Made by a program: the position numbers and the translations under genes | In this document: piece after piece, positions 1 to 8,638 of the stretch | Layout: every line of letters starts with the position of its first letter | Position numbering within the stretch: position 1 is the first letter of the stretch | Notes under the pieces: generated by a model | Told to the model about the DNA's origin: nothing | What the model saw: only the letters and a program-made list of their open reading frames with translations | Databases searched by the model: none | Assembly: GCA_021772975.1 (NCBI GenBank) | Contig: JAJFKY010000016.1 | Location: 186,001-250,000 of the forward strand | Source of the DNA: Gammaproteobacteria bacterium | Lineage (GTDB): Bacteria; Pseudomonadota; Gammaproteobacteria; Xanthomonadales; Wenzhouxiangellaceae | Direction: 5' to 3' | Length of the DNA stretch: 64,000 bases

Positions 1-80
1 CAGCTAGTCCGCGGATTACACGGTTACCAAGCCGCCACTGTTCACGCTCACGCAGGTAGCGGTACGCGCAACGCTCATTG
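1..80. other. window edge, no supported gene
   Basis: The minus strand can be read as a short open stretch beginning at a GTG overlapping the end of the neighbouring gene and continuing out of the window (it contains RYLREREQWRLGN). It looks codon-like but is too short to call. It could be the start of a following gene or chance. Confidence 0.2.
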
Positions 81-1889
81 TTACTGCGTGAACTGGTTCG
101 GGTCACAGGCCAGGCCGGTGACACCGGTCAAGCGGGTCAGCGTGTAATTGCCGCTGTCGAAGCCGGGCAGGGTGGAGTTGAAACTGAGCACACCGTTATT
201 GCAGTCCAGCTGCTGGAAGCTGCCGCTGCCCCAGGGTATCTGAACCAGATCCGCACTGACGAAATCATCTCCAAAGGCGGTGCCGGTGCTGGTTCTGAGC
301 ATATCAAACTGCACCGTATTGGTGGCGGCATCAAACTGGCCCACGCCACCCAGCCAGTACTGATTACCCCCCTCACTGTCGTAGGTATACCAGTACATCA
401 CCACCCGGCCATCAGTCAGTGCTTCAAAAATAATACCTTCGCCGTCGCGTGCCGGCGCAAACCAGGTCCCGGTAACCGTCTGGCTGGCGGTCAAAACAGG
501 CGCGGATTGGCCACAACCGATACCCGCCAGAGTGGTCAGGCGGCTGATCGGGCGGGCGTTATTACCAAATGGCGGCTCGGCGCCATAGGAGATCGCGCCG
601 TTATTGCAATCGGTAAAGTAAATCCGGATATTACCCCATTGGCTGCGGACCACATCATTCGGGTCAAACGCATCGCCAAAGCTTGCGCCGCTGGTGATAT
701 TCAAATCAGAAAATACAATCACGTTATCGACCACCTGACCGGTGCCGACAATCCAGGCCTGCGTGCTGCCATCAGGCGCAAACGAGAAGAACGCGATAAT
801 CGCCCGGTTACCCGGCAGGATGGCGATATTCCAGCCTTCGCCACTGCGGGCGGGATTAAACCAGGAGCCGGAGAAACCGGCCTCAATCGTCGTCAACTGG
901 GTGTTATTGTCGTCCAGTGCCGCACTGTCTCTCAGGTCAATGACGCCGTTGGTGTCGATATCCGCCAGCAGATCATAGCCGGTCTGAAAATCATCCAGGC
1001 CGTACAGTGCCATGATCTGTGCGCGATCAGCGGCACCGATGCCGCCGTCACCATCAAAGTCGCCGGGGACCAGCGGCTGCTGACGCAGCAGGGTCTGCTG
1101 AAACAAAAACAGTTTAAGTTGTGGCGGTGGCGGCGCGTCCTGGCGATTTTCAACCAGTACCGTATTGGTGAAGGTATTGATGTCCTGGAATTGGCCCTTG
1201 CCGACAAAACGCACCGAGAAGCTGGTTTGGACGCCCGGAAGATTCTGCATCGCCAGGGCAGGGTCAACCTGGATAAAAGCAGGATCTCCGATCTGCACAA
1301 TCCAGCTGCGCTGGGAGTCCAGTACACCCTGGAAAAAACCATTCAGCGCGCCATTCTGGAATTCGGTTGAGCGCAGTGCGGGAATACCGTCATTGCTGAT
1401 CTCACCTGATAGGGTACTGGTTAATATGAATGGCGGCGGCTGTTCCACGCCGGTGACCGGGTCGAACACTCTTTCCGTGATATCCCAGTCACCGGAATAC
1501 CGCGGGTTGGCTGGAAAGGCCTCGCCGTTGTAAGTCAAAAAATCGCTGTCGGTCAGAGCTATCCGGGTTAACTGGTAATTGGATGGCTGACTCTGCGGCA
1601 ATGAAAACTGGGCGGTATCAGCAGAGCTGAAGCTGCCGACTGCCCCGAATGGAGCAACCGTGATCTGTCCGTCAGGGCTGATCGCAGCGGTGACTCCGCG
1701 CCCACTGATATTGCTGATGGTGTATTGATTCTGCTGGTCTGCCACTGGCCGGATCAGCACCGCTTCAAGGCCGCTGACGCCTCCGGAAAACACATTCTGA
1801 TACAGACCTTCCGGGTTGATCGGCTGGGCCAGTAAGCCGGTGCTGGCGAGCAGGGCGATGCTGATAAGCAAACGAGCAAGGTATGGCAT
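81..1889 (-). CDS. secreted protein with dockerin-like EF-hand pair and two copies of a GxWFxPARxGEG domain
   Basis: Predicted secreted protein of 602 residues with an N-terminal signal peptide (hydrophobic stretch ending near LLAQP). Residues of about 275-325 hold two calcium-loop-like segments, DFDGDGGIGAADR and DIDTNGVIDLRD, about 37 residues apart, as in a type I dockerin or a pair of EF-hand loops. The C-terminal half has two tandem copies of a domain of about 100 residues, each starting G(S/T)WF.PAR.GEG and ending in a W-G and a D-C-N-N-G motif. The same domain appears once at the N-terminus of the beta-helix gene at 5881-7644. Function is unknown. The position next to pstB-phoU suggests, but does not show, a role in phosphate acquisition. 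A cellulosome role is unlikely for a single such gene. No clear PhoB box was seen upstream. Confidence 0.75.
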   Translation of the reverse strand: MPYLARLLISIALLASTGLLAQPINPEGLYQNVFSGGVSGLEAVLIRPVADQQNQYTISNISGRGVTAAISPDGQITVAPFGAVGSFSSADTAQFSLPQSQPSNYQLTRIALTDSDFLTYNGEAFPANPRYSGDWDITERVFDPVTGVEQPPPFILTSTLSGEISNDGIPALRSTEFQNGALNGFFQGVLDSQRSWIVQIGDPAFIQVDPALAMQNLPGVQTSFSVRFVGKGQFQDINTFTNTVLVENRQDAPPPPQLKLFLFQQTLLRQQPLVPGDFDGDGGIGAADRAQIMALYGLDDFQTGYDLLADIDTNGVIDLRDSAALDDNNTQLTTIEAGFSGSWFNPARSGEGWNIAILPGNRAIIAFFSFAPDGSTQAWIVGTGQVVDNVIVFSDLNITSGASFGDAFDPNDVVRSQWGNIRIYFTDCNNGAISYGAEPPFGNNARPISRLTTLAGIGCGQSAPVLTASQTVTGTWFAPARDGEGIIFEALTDGRVVMYWYTYDSEGGNQYWLGGVGQFDAATNTVQFDMLRTSTGTAFGDDFVSADLVQIPWGSGSFQQLDCNNGVLSFNSTLPGFDSGNYTLTRLTGVTGLACDPNQFTQ

Positions 1890-2053
1890 GGGCGGATTCC
1901 AGTAATAATCAAAGTAGAAGTACTCTGACCGATCGTACTATGAAACAATTCGTATAACAAATATTCTGAGTGAAACCGCCCGTCATTTATTCCCTCATCC
2001 GCTTTAAATTCATCAGGCTGCCAACCGCCGCTCATTCCGGGCTAAAATAAAGC

Positions 2054-2863
2054 ATGGATACTGAACTCAATGCCCAACCCTCACTACTGCAGGAAGACTC
2101 GCAAAACGCTGAACTGGCGGTAGTTGTCCGAGGTCTGCATGTTTATTATGGGGCGCGGCTGGTGCTGGATAACATCAGCCTGGATGTTGAGCAAAAGCAG
2201 GTAACCGCACTGATCGGTCCCTCCGGCTGCGGTAAATCCACCTTGCTGCGCTGCTTTAACCGGCTTAACGATCTGATCGATGACTGTCATGTACAGGGGC
2301 AGGTCAGGCTGTTCAAACGCAACATTTATCATCCAGATGAAGATGTGGTGACCCTGCGGCGTCAGGTCGGCATGGTGTTTCAGCGGCCCAATCCATTTCC
2401 CAAAAGCATTTTTGATAATGTCGCTTATGGCGTACGGCTGCAGCACAAGCTGGGTGCCAGAGAATTGCGTGAAGTGGTGCGCTGGTCATTGAAAGCAGCG
2501 GCATTATGGGACGAAGTCAAAGACCGCCTGAGCGAAAGTGCGCTCAAGTTATCCAGTGGTCAACAGCAGCGTCTGGTGATAGCGCGCGCACTCGCGGTCA
2601 AGCCCAGTGTGTTGTTGCTGGATGAGCCGGCTTCCAATCTTGACCCGATCTCGATGCTGAAACTGGAAGAGTTGATCACCGAGCTAAAATCCCGTTACAC
2701 CATTATTATTGTCACGCACAATATGCAGCAGGCCGCCAGGGTCTCGGATCATACCGCCTTTATTGACCAGGGCCGGCTGATCGAAGTTTCTGATACCCGC
2801 AGCCTGTTCACCCATCCCAAACAAAAACAGACTGAAGATTATATTACCGGTCGCTACGGCTAA
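2054..2863 (+). CDS. pstB: phosphate ABC transporter ATP-binding protein PstB
   Basis: Cytoplasmic ATPase of the high-affinity phosphate importer PstSCAB. It has 269 residues, within the family range. It shows a Walker [10 protein letters not shown], the PstB-typical Q-loop region [11 protein letters not shown], a Walker B LLLDEP and the switch His in VTHNMQQA. The ABC signature reads LSSGQQQR instead of LSGGQQQR, and the D-loop is SNLDP rather than SALDP. These are conservative changes and I would still expect ATPase activity. phoU follows 113 bp downstream on the same strand, as usual, but pstS, pstC and pstA are not upstream. A separate pstS-like gene lies at 20886. No convincing Shine-Dalgarno or PhoB box precedes the ATG; one CCGTCAT half-site lies near 2020-2026 region without a properly spaced partner. 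Confidence 0.95.
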   Translation: MDTELNAQPSLLQEDSQNAELAVVVRGLHVYYGARLVLDNISLDVEQKQVTALIGPSGCGKSTLLRCFNRLNDLIDDCHVQGQVRLFKRNIYHPDEDVVTLRRQVGMVFQRPNPFPKSIFDNVAYGVRLQHKLGARELREVVRWSLKAAALWDEVKDRLSESALKLSSGQQQRLVIARALAVKPSVLLLDEPASNLDPISMLKLEELITELKSRYTIIIVTHNMQQAARVSDHTAFIDQGRLIEVSDTRSLFTHPKQKQTEDYITGRYG

Positions 2864-2976
2864 TTTTATAAGCAGCCGGTTTAACAGCTGTCGGATGCAA
2901 ATCTGATAGATGATTCACTACCTGATAAAATTGGCTGCACCATTGATCACTGTTCAAGCCTGAGTGCCCGCCATCC

Positions 2977-3699
2977 ATGTCGCTAAAATTGAATCAACAC
3001 ATCTCGCGGGAGTTCAATGCCGAGCTGGAACGCATCCGCAGTCAGGTATTGCGTATGGGCGGTCTGGTCGAGGCCCAGCTGGTGCATGCCGTACAGGCTT
3101 TACGCGAGGGCGATTCGGAGCTGGCTGACGAAGTCTTAAAGGCTGATCAACGGATTAATCAGCTGGAAGTCGAAATTGATGCTGAATGTACGGAGATTGT
3201 CGCTCTGCGGCAACCGGCTGCCAGCGACCTGCGGCTTATCATGGGTGTGATCAAGACCATTTCTGATCTCGAGCGTATCGGTGACGAAGCCAAACGGGTC
3301 GCCAAGATGGCCGATTCCGATCTGGCCGGCCATCTGCCGGAACATATGAGCATGGAAATCAATTACATGGCGGATCTGGCGCGCGGCATGTTGCACGATG
3401 TGCTTGACGCTTTTGCCCGCCTGGATGCCGATGACGCGCTGAAAATTGCTCAGCGCGACCGCCAGGTGGATCTCAAATATGAATCGATCACCCGGCAACT
3501 GATCACCTATATGGTCCAGGATGCCAAAAGCATCCCTACCGCACTGGCCATTATGTGGGCAGTGCGTTCTCTGGAACGAATCGGGGACCGTTCGCAAAAT
3601 ATTGCTGAGCACTTGATTTATCTGGTTAGAGGTGAGGATGTGCGGCATGTGCCTCTAGACGATTTGTTACAATCCGCGAACCCGCGAAAAACCAGATAA
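2977..3699 (+). CDS. phoU: phosphate signalling protein PhoU
   Basis: PhoU is a peripheral membrane protein that couples the Pst transporter to PhoR and represses the Pho regulon when phosphate is plentiful. The 240-residue product is the usual length. It has the two expected three-helix PhoU repeats, each with the signature LERIGDxxxxxA (about residues 94-105 and 194-205), which form the metal-binding clusters. The gene lies directly downstream of pstB and probably shares its transcript. It is followed after 30 bp by the MITE-like element at 3730. Start: ATG at 2977; the reading frame and N-terminal helix fit the family. Confidence 0.95.
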   Translation: MSLKLNQHISREFNAELERIRSQVLRMGGLVEAQLVHAVQALREGDSELADEVLKADQRINQLEVEIDAECTEIVALRQPAASDLRLIMGVIKTISDLERIGDEAKRVAKMADSDLAGHLPEHMSMEINYMADLARGMLHDVLDAFARLDADDALKIAQRDRQVDLKYESITRQLITYMVQDAKSIPTALAIMWAVRSLERIGDRSQNIAEHLIYLVRGEDVRHVPLDDLLQSANPRKTR

Positions 3700-3729
3700 C
3701 CGTCAATCGACTCTGATTAAAATCCTTTA

Positions 3730-4015
3730 GGAACCTCTGATTTAATCTGCCATGGCCGCGACAGCCTGAAATGAGTCAAGCCAAGGCGTCGTCGCGCAGT
3801 GCAATAGCCGGTCTATTGCCAAGCGGCGCAACGCAGGATTGGCTCATTTCAGGCGTAACCCCTTATGGGAGCGGCCTTTTTGGGCGCATTGCAGCCCAAA
3901 GAAAATTGACCATTCATCCACTCGACGTAGCCCGCTATGCCTTCGTTGATAAAGGCACTGCACTGCATCCCCAAAAGACTCGCTCGCGACCGTGTCAGGT
4001 TAAATCAGAGGTTCC
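3730..4015. mobile_element. MITE-like element, copy 1
   Basis: This 286-bp non-coding element is bounded by 20-bp terminal inverted repeats (left GGAACCTCTGATTTAATCTG, right arm with one mismatch). A 4-bp direct repeat TTTA flanks it at 3726-3729 and 4016-4019, which looks like a target duplication. Inside, arms 3764-3775 (GCCTGAAATGAG) and 3843-3854 pair perfectly, enclosing a second stem GCAATAG/CTATTGC (3801-3807 with 3813-3819). Another imperfect stem lies around CGTAGC/GCTATG in the right half. A second copy in the same orientation is at 29932. Both copies have an open frame across the element, but differences between them are not concentrated at third codon positions, so I do not call a gene. 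The 4-bp duplication and TIR style resemble IS5-type mobility; that is inference. Confidence 0.85.
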
Positions 4016-4140
4016 TTTATTCCATAAGGAAAAACCGCGGTATAACTGAACGGTCCAGCTCCTGCGCTCAGGCCATAAAACAGTTGCCTCCTCCATATTC
4101 GACTTGTATTTGGCATGATTTTCGTCACTTATTAGGCGCG

Positions 4141-4180
4141 CTGTAACAAATGTGTCATATTATGTCCTCGCATTAATAAA
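4141..4180 (+). promoter_or_regulatory. predicted PhoB box and promoter of the phosphate porin
   Basis: CTGTAACAAATGTGTCAT at 4141-4158 matches the Pho-box layout of two 7-bp half-sites (CTGTCAT type) separated by 4 AT-rich bases. I count 5/7 and 6/7 matches. A -10-like TTAATA (4173-4178) lies at a plausible distance. This places the transcript start near 4186, giving a leader of about 180 nt before the porin ATG. Phosphate-selective porins are classic PhoB targets, which supports the call. Confidence 0.6.
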
Positions 4181-4365
4181 CTTGATAGCCCATCACTCGG
4201 CTTGGTCGTAGCTTGCGCAATGGCTGCCATGGATAGACTGCTCGCTGCAAGGTGTGGATTGAGTCAGGTTGATAGATTTGAGCAATCGCTAAAGCCCTGG
4301 AATCAAGGCTGACTATCACTGGCTTATCAATTACCGCGTATAGCTTCCCCAATACGGAATTTCCT

Positions 4366-5805
4366 ATGCAAATCAGAGTGATCGGCTTGGTCATGGCATC
4401 TGCCCTGGCGTTTAACCCTGGTGGTGTCTTTGCGGCAGAATCAGAAACAGAATTGCTGCGCGAACAGATAACCACCTTGCAACGGCAATTGCAGTTGCTC
4501 AGTCAGCGGCTGGAAAACCTGGAGTCGCAACAGCAAACTGAGCTGGCAGCAACCGCAACATCCCCTGGTGAGTCGGCACCGGCTGTGGCAGCAGTCGCGA
4601 AGCGAGATTCTACCGAATCTACTCAGAAGAACCAGGCAGAGAATAAGGTGGAAATAGCCACTGGCGGCAACTTGCTCAAGTTTGCTTCCGGAGATGGTAA
4701 TTATCAGTTCCAGTTGGGTGGGCGAGTGCAGGCGGACACCGCTGTATTTGATTCGGACCTAAGCAGTTTTGGCAATGATTCAGAAATCCGCCGCGCCAGA
4801 ATCTTTGTTTCAGGAACACTTTTTGGTGACTGGCGGTTCAAGAACCAGATTGAATTCACTGGCAGCAACATGGGCGTAAGGGATTCGTATCTGCGCTATA
4901 TAGGTATCGAGAACACCAGTATCACGGTCGGTAATTTCAAAGAGCCATTCAGCCAGGAAGAACTGGCCAGCTCGAACCACGTTCCATTTATTGAGCGGGC
5001 GCCCATCAACGAGTTTGCGCCCAGCCGCAATCTGGGTGTTGGTGTTGATCGGCGCGGTACTTACCGTGATTCCAAACACAGCAGTTGGAACTTATCGGCA
5101 GGGATTTTTGGTGAGGGCATTAATGACCGCGAGGTAGATGACGCGACTGGCGTGGAAATTGATGAAGGCCTGGGTTTCACCGGCCGGTTTAGTACCGCGT
5201 TGCTCACCACCCATGATCGGCTGACACATTTGGGTGTAGCCTATTCATATCGCAATCCAGGGGAGGACGACAACCTCAGCTTCAGTAGCGGCATTGAGGC
5301 CGATATTGCTGACCGGGACCTGGTTTCGACGGGCTTGATTGGTGACGTCAATAATTTTTCTGTGGCCGGCCTCGAAGTGGTTACTGCATTTGGTCCGTTA
5401 TCCGTGCAAGGTGAATACATTCGTACTGATATTGACCGGAGTGACGCACCGGATCTGAGCTTTTCAGGCTACTATGTCTATGCCAGCTGGTTCTTAAGTG
5501 GCGAATCCCGGGCGGCTGCTTATAACAAGGGCAGCGGTGTGGTGCGGGGCATTAAACCATTGATGCCTTTGGGCAGTGGTGGCAGTGGCGCGTGGGAACT
5601 GGTGGCGCGCTTCAGTCATATCGATCTGACTGACCAGGAAATCATTGGTGGGCAGCAGGATGATTTCACCTTTGGCGTCAACTGGTATCCCAACGCCAAT
5701 CTCAGGTTTTCCTTCAATTACATCAATATCCTGAATGTTGAGGGTGGAGAGAGTGACAACGACCAACCAGCAGCTTATCTACTGCGTGCTCAGGTGGTGT
5801 TTTAG
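4366..5805 (+). CDS. phosphate-selective porin, OprO/OprP family
   Basis: Outer-membrane porin of 479 residues, expected to let phosphate or polyphosphate cross the outer membrane. It begins with a signal peptide ending around VFAAES. A coiled coil follows (about residues 25-60, heptad-like LLREQITTLQRQLQLLSQRLE), as in OprP/OprO trimers. The beta-barrel then starts with YQFQLGGRVQADTAVF and DSEIRRARIFVSG, motifs typical of the family. It ends in an aromatic residue (QVVF), the usual outer-membrane insertion signal. It lies downstream of pstB-phoU, has its own PhoB-box-like promoter, and ends at a bidirectional terminator. OprP is not distinguishable from OprO here. Confidence 0.9.
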   Translation: MQIRVIGLVMASALAFNPGGVFAAESETELLREQITTLQRQLQLLSQRLENLESQQQTELAATATSPGESAPAVAAVAKRDSTESTQKNQAENKVEIATGGNLLKFASGDGNYQFQLGGRVQADTAVFDSDLSSFGNDSEIRRARIFVSGTLFGDWRFKNQIEFTGSNMGVRDSYLRYIGIENTSITVGNFKEPFSQEELASSNHVPFIERAPINEFAPSRNLGVGVDRRGTYRDSKHSSWNLSAGIFGEGINDREVDDATGVEIDEGLGFTGRFSTALLTTHDRLTHLGVAYSYRNPGEDDNLSFSSGIEADIADRDLVSTGLIGDVNNFSVAGLEVVTAFGPLSVQGEYIRTDIDRSDAPDLSFSGYYVYASWFLSGESRAAAYNKGSGVVRGIKPLMPLGSGGSGAWELVARFSHIDLTDQEIIGGQQDDFTFGVNWYPNANLRFSFNYINILNVEGGESDNDQPAAYLLRAQVVF

Positions 5806-5817
5806 AGCAAAAGCATT

Positions 5818-5843
5818 AAAAAAGGCGCACCGAAGTGCGCCTT
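5818..5843. terminator. bidirectional intrinsic terminator
   Basis: A perfect 9-bp stem AAGGCGCAC/GTGCGCCTT with a CGAA loop (TTCG on the minus strand) sits between the convergent porin and beta-helix genes. On the minus strand it is followed by a run of six T, so it is strongest for the beta-helix gene. Confidence 0.8.
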
Positions 5844-5880
5844 GAATTTCTTATTGAAGATCAGATTTGTTGTTATTCAA

Positions 5881-7644
5881 CTAATCCAGGAATTCAGTCC
5901 ATCCAGCCGTCCACGCAGTGGCTTCCGATTGGAAGGCACCAGCGTATTCCACCAGGTCCAGATTGCCGAATACCGAGGCATCCATGATCAGTCCTTCCAG
6001 GTAGAAAGCGCCATTTGGCGGGAACAGACCATTCAGGCCGGGATCGGAGGTTACGTTGCCGTTGCCGCTGAAGAAATCGCTCACTGAGAAATCGTCGCCA
6101 TCTTCGTTGATGAAGTTGGTGGAGCAGTTGATCAGAGTATTAGCGATGGTCAGGGTGCCATTGGCGGAACCACTGCCGTCAATTGACTGGGTAAAGGTCG
6201 GGCCATCATCGATATCAATACAGCCGTCGCCGAAACCGGTCACAATGCTGTTGGTGATATTGACACCGGTACCGGCACGCAGCAGGAAACCGATATCAGT
6301 GCTGGAGTTACCCACGAAGGTACCGTTGGCGATCTGTGGCTGAGAACGAGGGCTCAAAACAAAGCCACCGCTGTTGTTATCGGCCTCAATACCCTGGTCA
6401 CCAACATCACTCTGTACTACCGCGATGTACTGTACCGAGCCCTGCCAGCCAAATGTCCAATCCAGGCTGTCATCCTGATTTTCAGTCAACAGGATATGAG
6501 TTGCGCGGGTGGTGCCACCGAAAAACTCGATGCCGTCATCAGAGTTGGCGTGAACCTGCACGAAGTCAATAACGGTGCCCGCGCCGGTGCCCTGCAGAGC
6601 CAGACCATTTAACTGATCTTCAGGGTTAAAGCTGTCACCACCGAACTGGATACGGGTATATTTGATGATACCGCTGCTGTCAAACACGTTGTCGCCGCCA
6701 TACTGGCCGCTGTTGCCTTCGCCGTCACAATCGTTAGCCGGGCAGTCGTTGACTGGTGCTGCGCCATTCACGACCATCCCGCCGAAATCGCCCGGTGAGG
6801 AATCAGCCGCGGCTTGCAGACCACTGAATACAACCGGTCCGTGTGCTACGCCGTTGGCAAAGATTTTTGCGCCGCGCGATACGATGAATGCTTCACGCTC
6901 AGCAGCGCCGGAAGCCACAATGCGAGTGCCGGGCTCAATGGTGACGCTGTTGCTGTTGCCTGTACCACCGGCGTTACCGATAAATACCGGACCATTCATG
7001 ATCCAGAAAATATCATTGGTCAATACGATATCGGTGGTGAAGGTGCCTGAAATAATGCAGGCGCGTTCCGGGACACCGGGGATAGAAGAATCCGCGAGTC
7101 CGTCAGAGAATGCCGGGCAGCCGTCGAAGGCTTGCTGGAATACACACTGGTCCGGGCCAACTACACCAATCGGGCCAAGCAGTGATTCACCACGGTCCAG
7201 AGACAGGTCTGAGACGTTGGGGATCGGGCTGGTGGTATCAGTGGTCAGGTTCAATTCCACGCTGTTGCAGGTGTTGAATACCAGACTGCCGGTACCCTGA
7301 ACTGCCGCCGTGGAAGGCACCTGGTTGCCGCCGAATGGCCGACCGCCGTTAGCCAGGTTGATATTGAAATCGATGCTGGTATCGCCTGGACGAACCTGAT
7401 TGTCAGTGCCGGAGAACCACAACTGGTTACCGGCGCTGTCATAGGTAAAGCCGGTAACGAAACCTGCCCACAGTTCGGGTGCAAGTTTGAAGAACTGCAC
7501 GTTGATACCACGGTTGCTGGTATCACCGGTTTCAACGTAAAAACCGTTGAAAGTTTCGTCAAGTGTCAATGCACTGACGTTACTGGCCATGCCAAAGGCG
7601 CCAGCCATTGCACATGCGATCGCGGTTGAACGCCGTAATTTCAT
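5881..7644 (-). CDS. secreted right-handed beta-helix protein
   Basis: Predicted exported protein of 587 residues with a signal peptide cleaved near NVSA-LT. The first 120 residues after it are related to the GxWFxPARxGEG domain seen twice in the product of 81-1889 (shared F-x-Y-D-S-x-G-N-Q-L-W-F-x-G and a later F-N-T-C-N). The rest is glycine, asparagine and aspartate rich. It has irregular repeats of the parallel beta-helix type (VTIEPGTRIVASG, GIEFFGGTT, DDSLDWTFGWQGS, GIEADNN). It is transcribed divergently from the DUF3450-TonB operon and is likely part of the same system. Function is unknown; surface-exposed substrate binding or a co-receptor for the TonB receptor is inference. A clear Shine-Dalgarno (TAGGAGT) precedes the ATG. 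Confidence 0.75.
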   Translation of the reverse strand: MKLRRSTAIACAMAGAFGMASNVSALTLDETFNGFYVETGDTSNRGINVQFFKLAPELWAGFVTGFTYDSAGNQLWFSGTDNQVRPGDTSIDFNINLANGGRPFGGNQVPSTAAVQGTGSLVFNTCNSVELNLTTDTTSPIPNVSDLSLDRGESLLGPIGVVGPDQCVFQQAFDGCPAFSDGLADSSIPGVPERACIISGTFTTDIVLTNDIFWIMNGPVFIGNAGGTGNSNSVTIEPGTRIVASGAAEREAFIVSRGAKIFANGVAHGPVVFSGLQAAADSSPGDFGGMVVNGAAPVNDCPANDCDGEGNSGQYGGDNVFDSSGIIKYTRIQFGGDSFNPEDQLNGLALQGTGAGTVIDFVQVHANSDDGIEFFGGTTRATHILLTENQDDSLDWTFGWQGSVQYIAVVQSDVGDQGIEADNNSGGFVLSPRSQPQIANGTFVGNSSTDIGFLLRAGTGVNITNSIVTGFGDGCIDIDDGPTFTQSIDGSGSANGTLTIANTLINCSTNFINEDGDDFSVSDFFSGNGNVTSDPGLNGLFPPNGAFYLEGLIMDASVFGNLDLVEYAGAFQSEATAWTAGWTEFLD

Positions 7645-7767
7645 GTTTTAACTCCTAAAATGATGGATGAATTGCGTGGAACTACATACAGCCTCCAAGC
7701 ATATCGAGGCGATGTTGCAGTAGTTTTACCGTTATGTTTCTAAATTGTGACAACACTGCCCGGGCGC

Positions 7768-7801
7768 CTGTAATAGTGCTGTCATATTCCCTCTTTATCA
7801 T
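7768..7801 (+). promoter_or_regulatory. predicted PhoB box and -10 for the DUF3450-TonB operon
   Basis: CTGTAATAGTGCTGTCAT (7768-7785) has one perfect and one 6/7 Pho half-site with the expected 11-bp period. A -10 element TATCAT (7796-7801) follows after exactly 10 bp, the geometry of PhoB class promoters in which the box replaces the -35. The first start codon of the operon is 38 bp further on. On the opposite strand only a half-site TTGTCAC faces the beta-helix gene. Confidence 0.7.
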
Positions 7802-7838
7802 TCCTGAATACTAACTACTAACCAGTGGTGCACATCCA

Positions 7839-8621
7839 ATGTTTTCAATGCGTTATCAGGCACTGGGCTTTTTAGCCTTGACAGTGGCGGCTGTTGGGCA
7901 TGCCCAGACGGACGGCAATGAACTAGATACTCTGGCCCAGCGGTTGATCGCGGCCCGTGCGGAAGTCGAAGAACTGCAGAGTGAACTGGACATTCAGCGT
8001 GAAGAACACAAGGGCAAGATGGCTTATCTATCCGCCCAGGCGACGGAGCTGGAAGCCAATCAGGAACGTGAAGAACTGCGGATCCGCCAGCTGGAACAGG
8101 ATCTTGACAAGCTGCGGACGGATGCTGAAGCCGCCGGCGCCGATGCTGAGTCGCTGCAGCCGATAGTCCAGCAGGTGGTGGACAAGCTGCGGACCACGGT
8201 AGCGCAGTCTATCCCGTTCAAGCAGCAGGACCGGCTGGCTGAGCTGGATGAAGTCATCGCGCAAATGGAAGCCGGCGTCAACACACCACAACGGTCGATC
8301 AATCGCCTGTGGGCATTTGTAGAAGATGAATTCAGGATTTCCCGGGAAAATGCCATCTACTCTCAGACCATTCAGTTAAATGGTCAACCGGTACTGGCTG
8401 ACGTCGCCAAGCTGGGCAGTGTGGCATTGTATTTTCGTACCCGTGACAACCGCTACGGTCTGGCGCGTCCCGCTGCCGGTGACTGGGTCTGGCAGGTTGC
8501 CGAAGACGCGGATGAACAACAACAGATAGAAGAACTTTTTGATGCCTTGCGCAAGCAGATACGGCAGGGATTCTTTACCCTGCCCAACGCCTTGCCAGTA
8601 CTGAACCAAGCACCGCTATAA
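7839..8621 (+). CDS. DUF3450 periplasmic coiled-coil protein
   Basis: Protein of 260 residues with a signal peptide (cleavage near GHAQT). A long coiled coil follows (about residues 27-100, rich in E, Q, R and L in heptads such as VEELQSELDIQREEH and EREELRIRQLEQDLDKL), then a compact C-terminal domain. This is the DUF3450 family, which typically precedes TtpC/ExbB-like genes in TonB2-type clusters. It is the first gene of the predicted operon and lies 17 bp before the TtpC-like gene. It probably works in the periplasm together with the N-terminal coiled coil of TtpC. The exact role of DUF3450 is not established as far as I know. Confidence 0.85.
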   Translation: MFSMRYQALGFLALTVAAVGHAQTDGNELDTLAQRLIAARAEVEELQSELDIQREEHKGKMAYLSAQATELEANQEREELRIRQLEQDLDKLRTDAEAAGADAESLQPIVQQVVDKLRTTVAQSIPFKQQDRLAELDEVIAQMEAGVNTPQRSINRLWAFVEDEFRISRENAIYSQTIQLNGQPVLADVAKLGSVALYFRTRDNRYGLARPAAGDWVWQVAEDADEQQQIEELFDALRKQIRQGFFTLPNALPVLNQAPL

Positions 8622-8638
8622 ACCCGGAAGTCTCCAGC

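Noticed and set aside
275-1100. Cellulosome component
   Set aside because: A single dockerin-like calcium pair in a gammaproteobacterial secreted protein with no cohesin in the window.
78-1370. 430-residue open frame opposite the secreted dockerin-like gene
   Set aside because: It has no recognisable domain and lies fully antisense to a gene with signal peptide and clear motifs.
1960-2040. Possible PhoB box before pstB
   Set aside because: A CCGTCAT half-site is present but the next CTCAT-like half is offset by 12 rather than 11 bp and matches poorly.
3771-4049. 92-residue open frame over MITE copy 1 and a matching frame (29954-30211) over copy 2
   Set aside because: The copies differ at all codon positions alike and in length, and the frames run out past the element ends; the structure conserved is the hairpin, not a protein.
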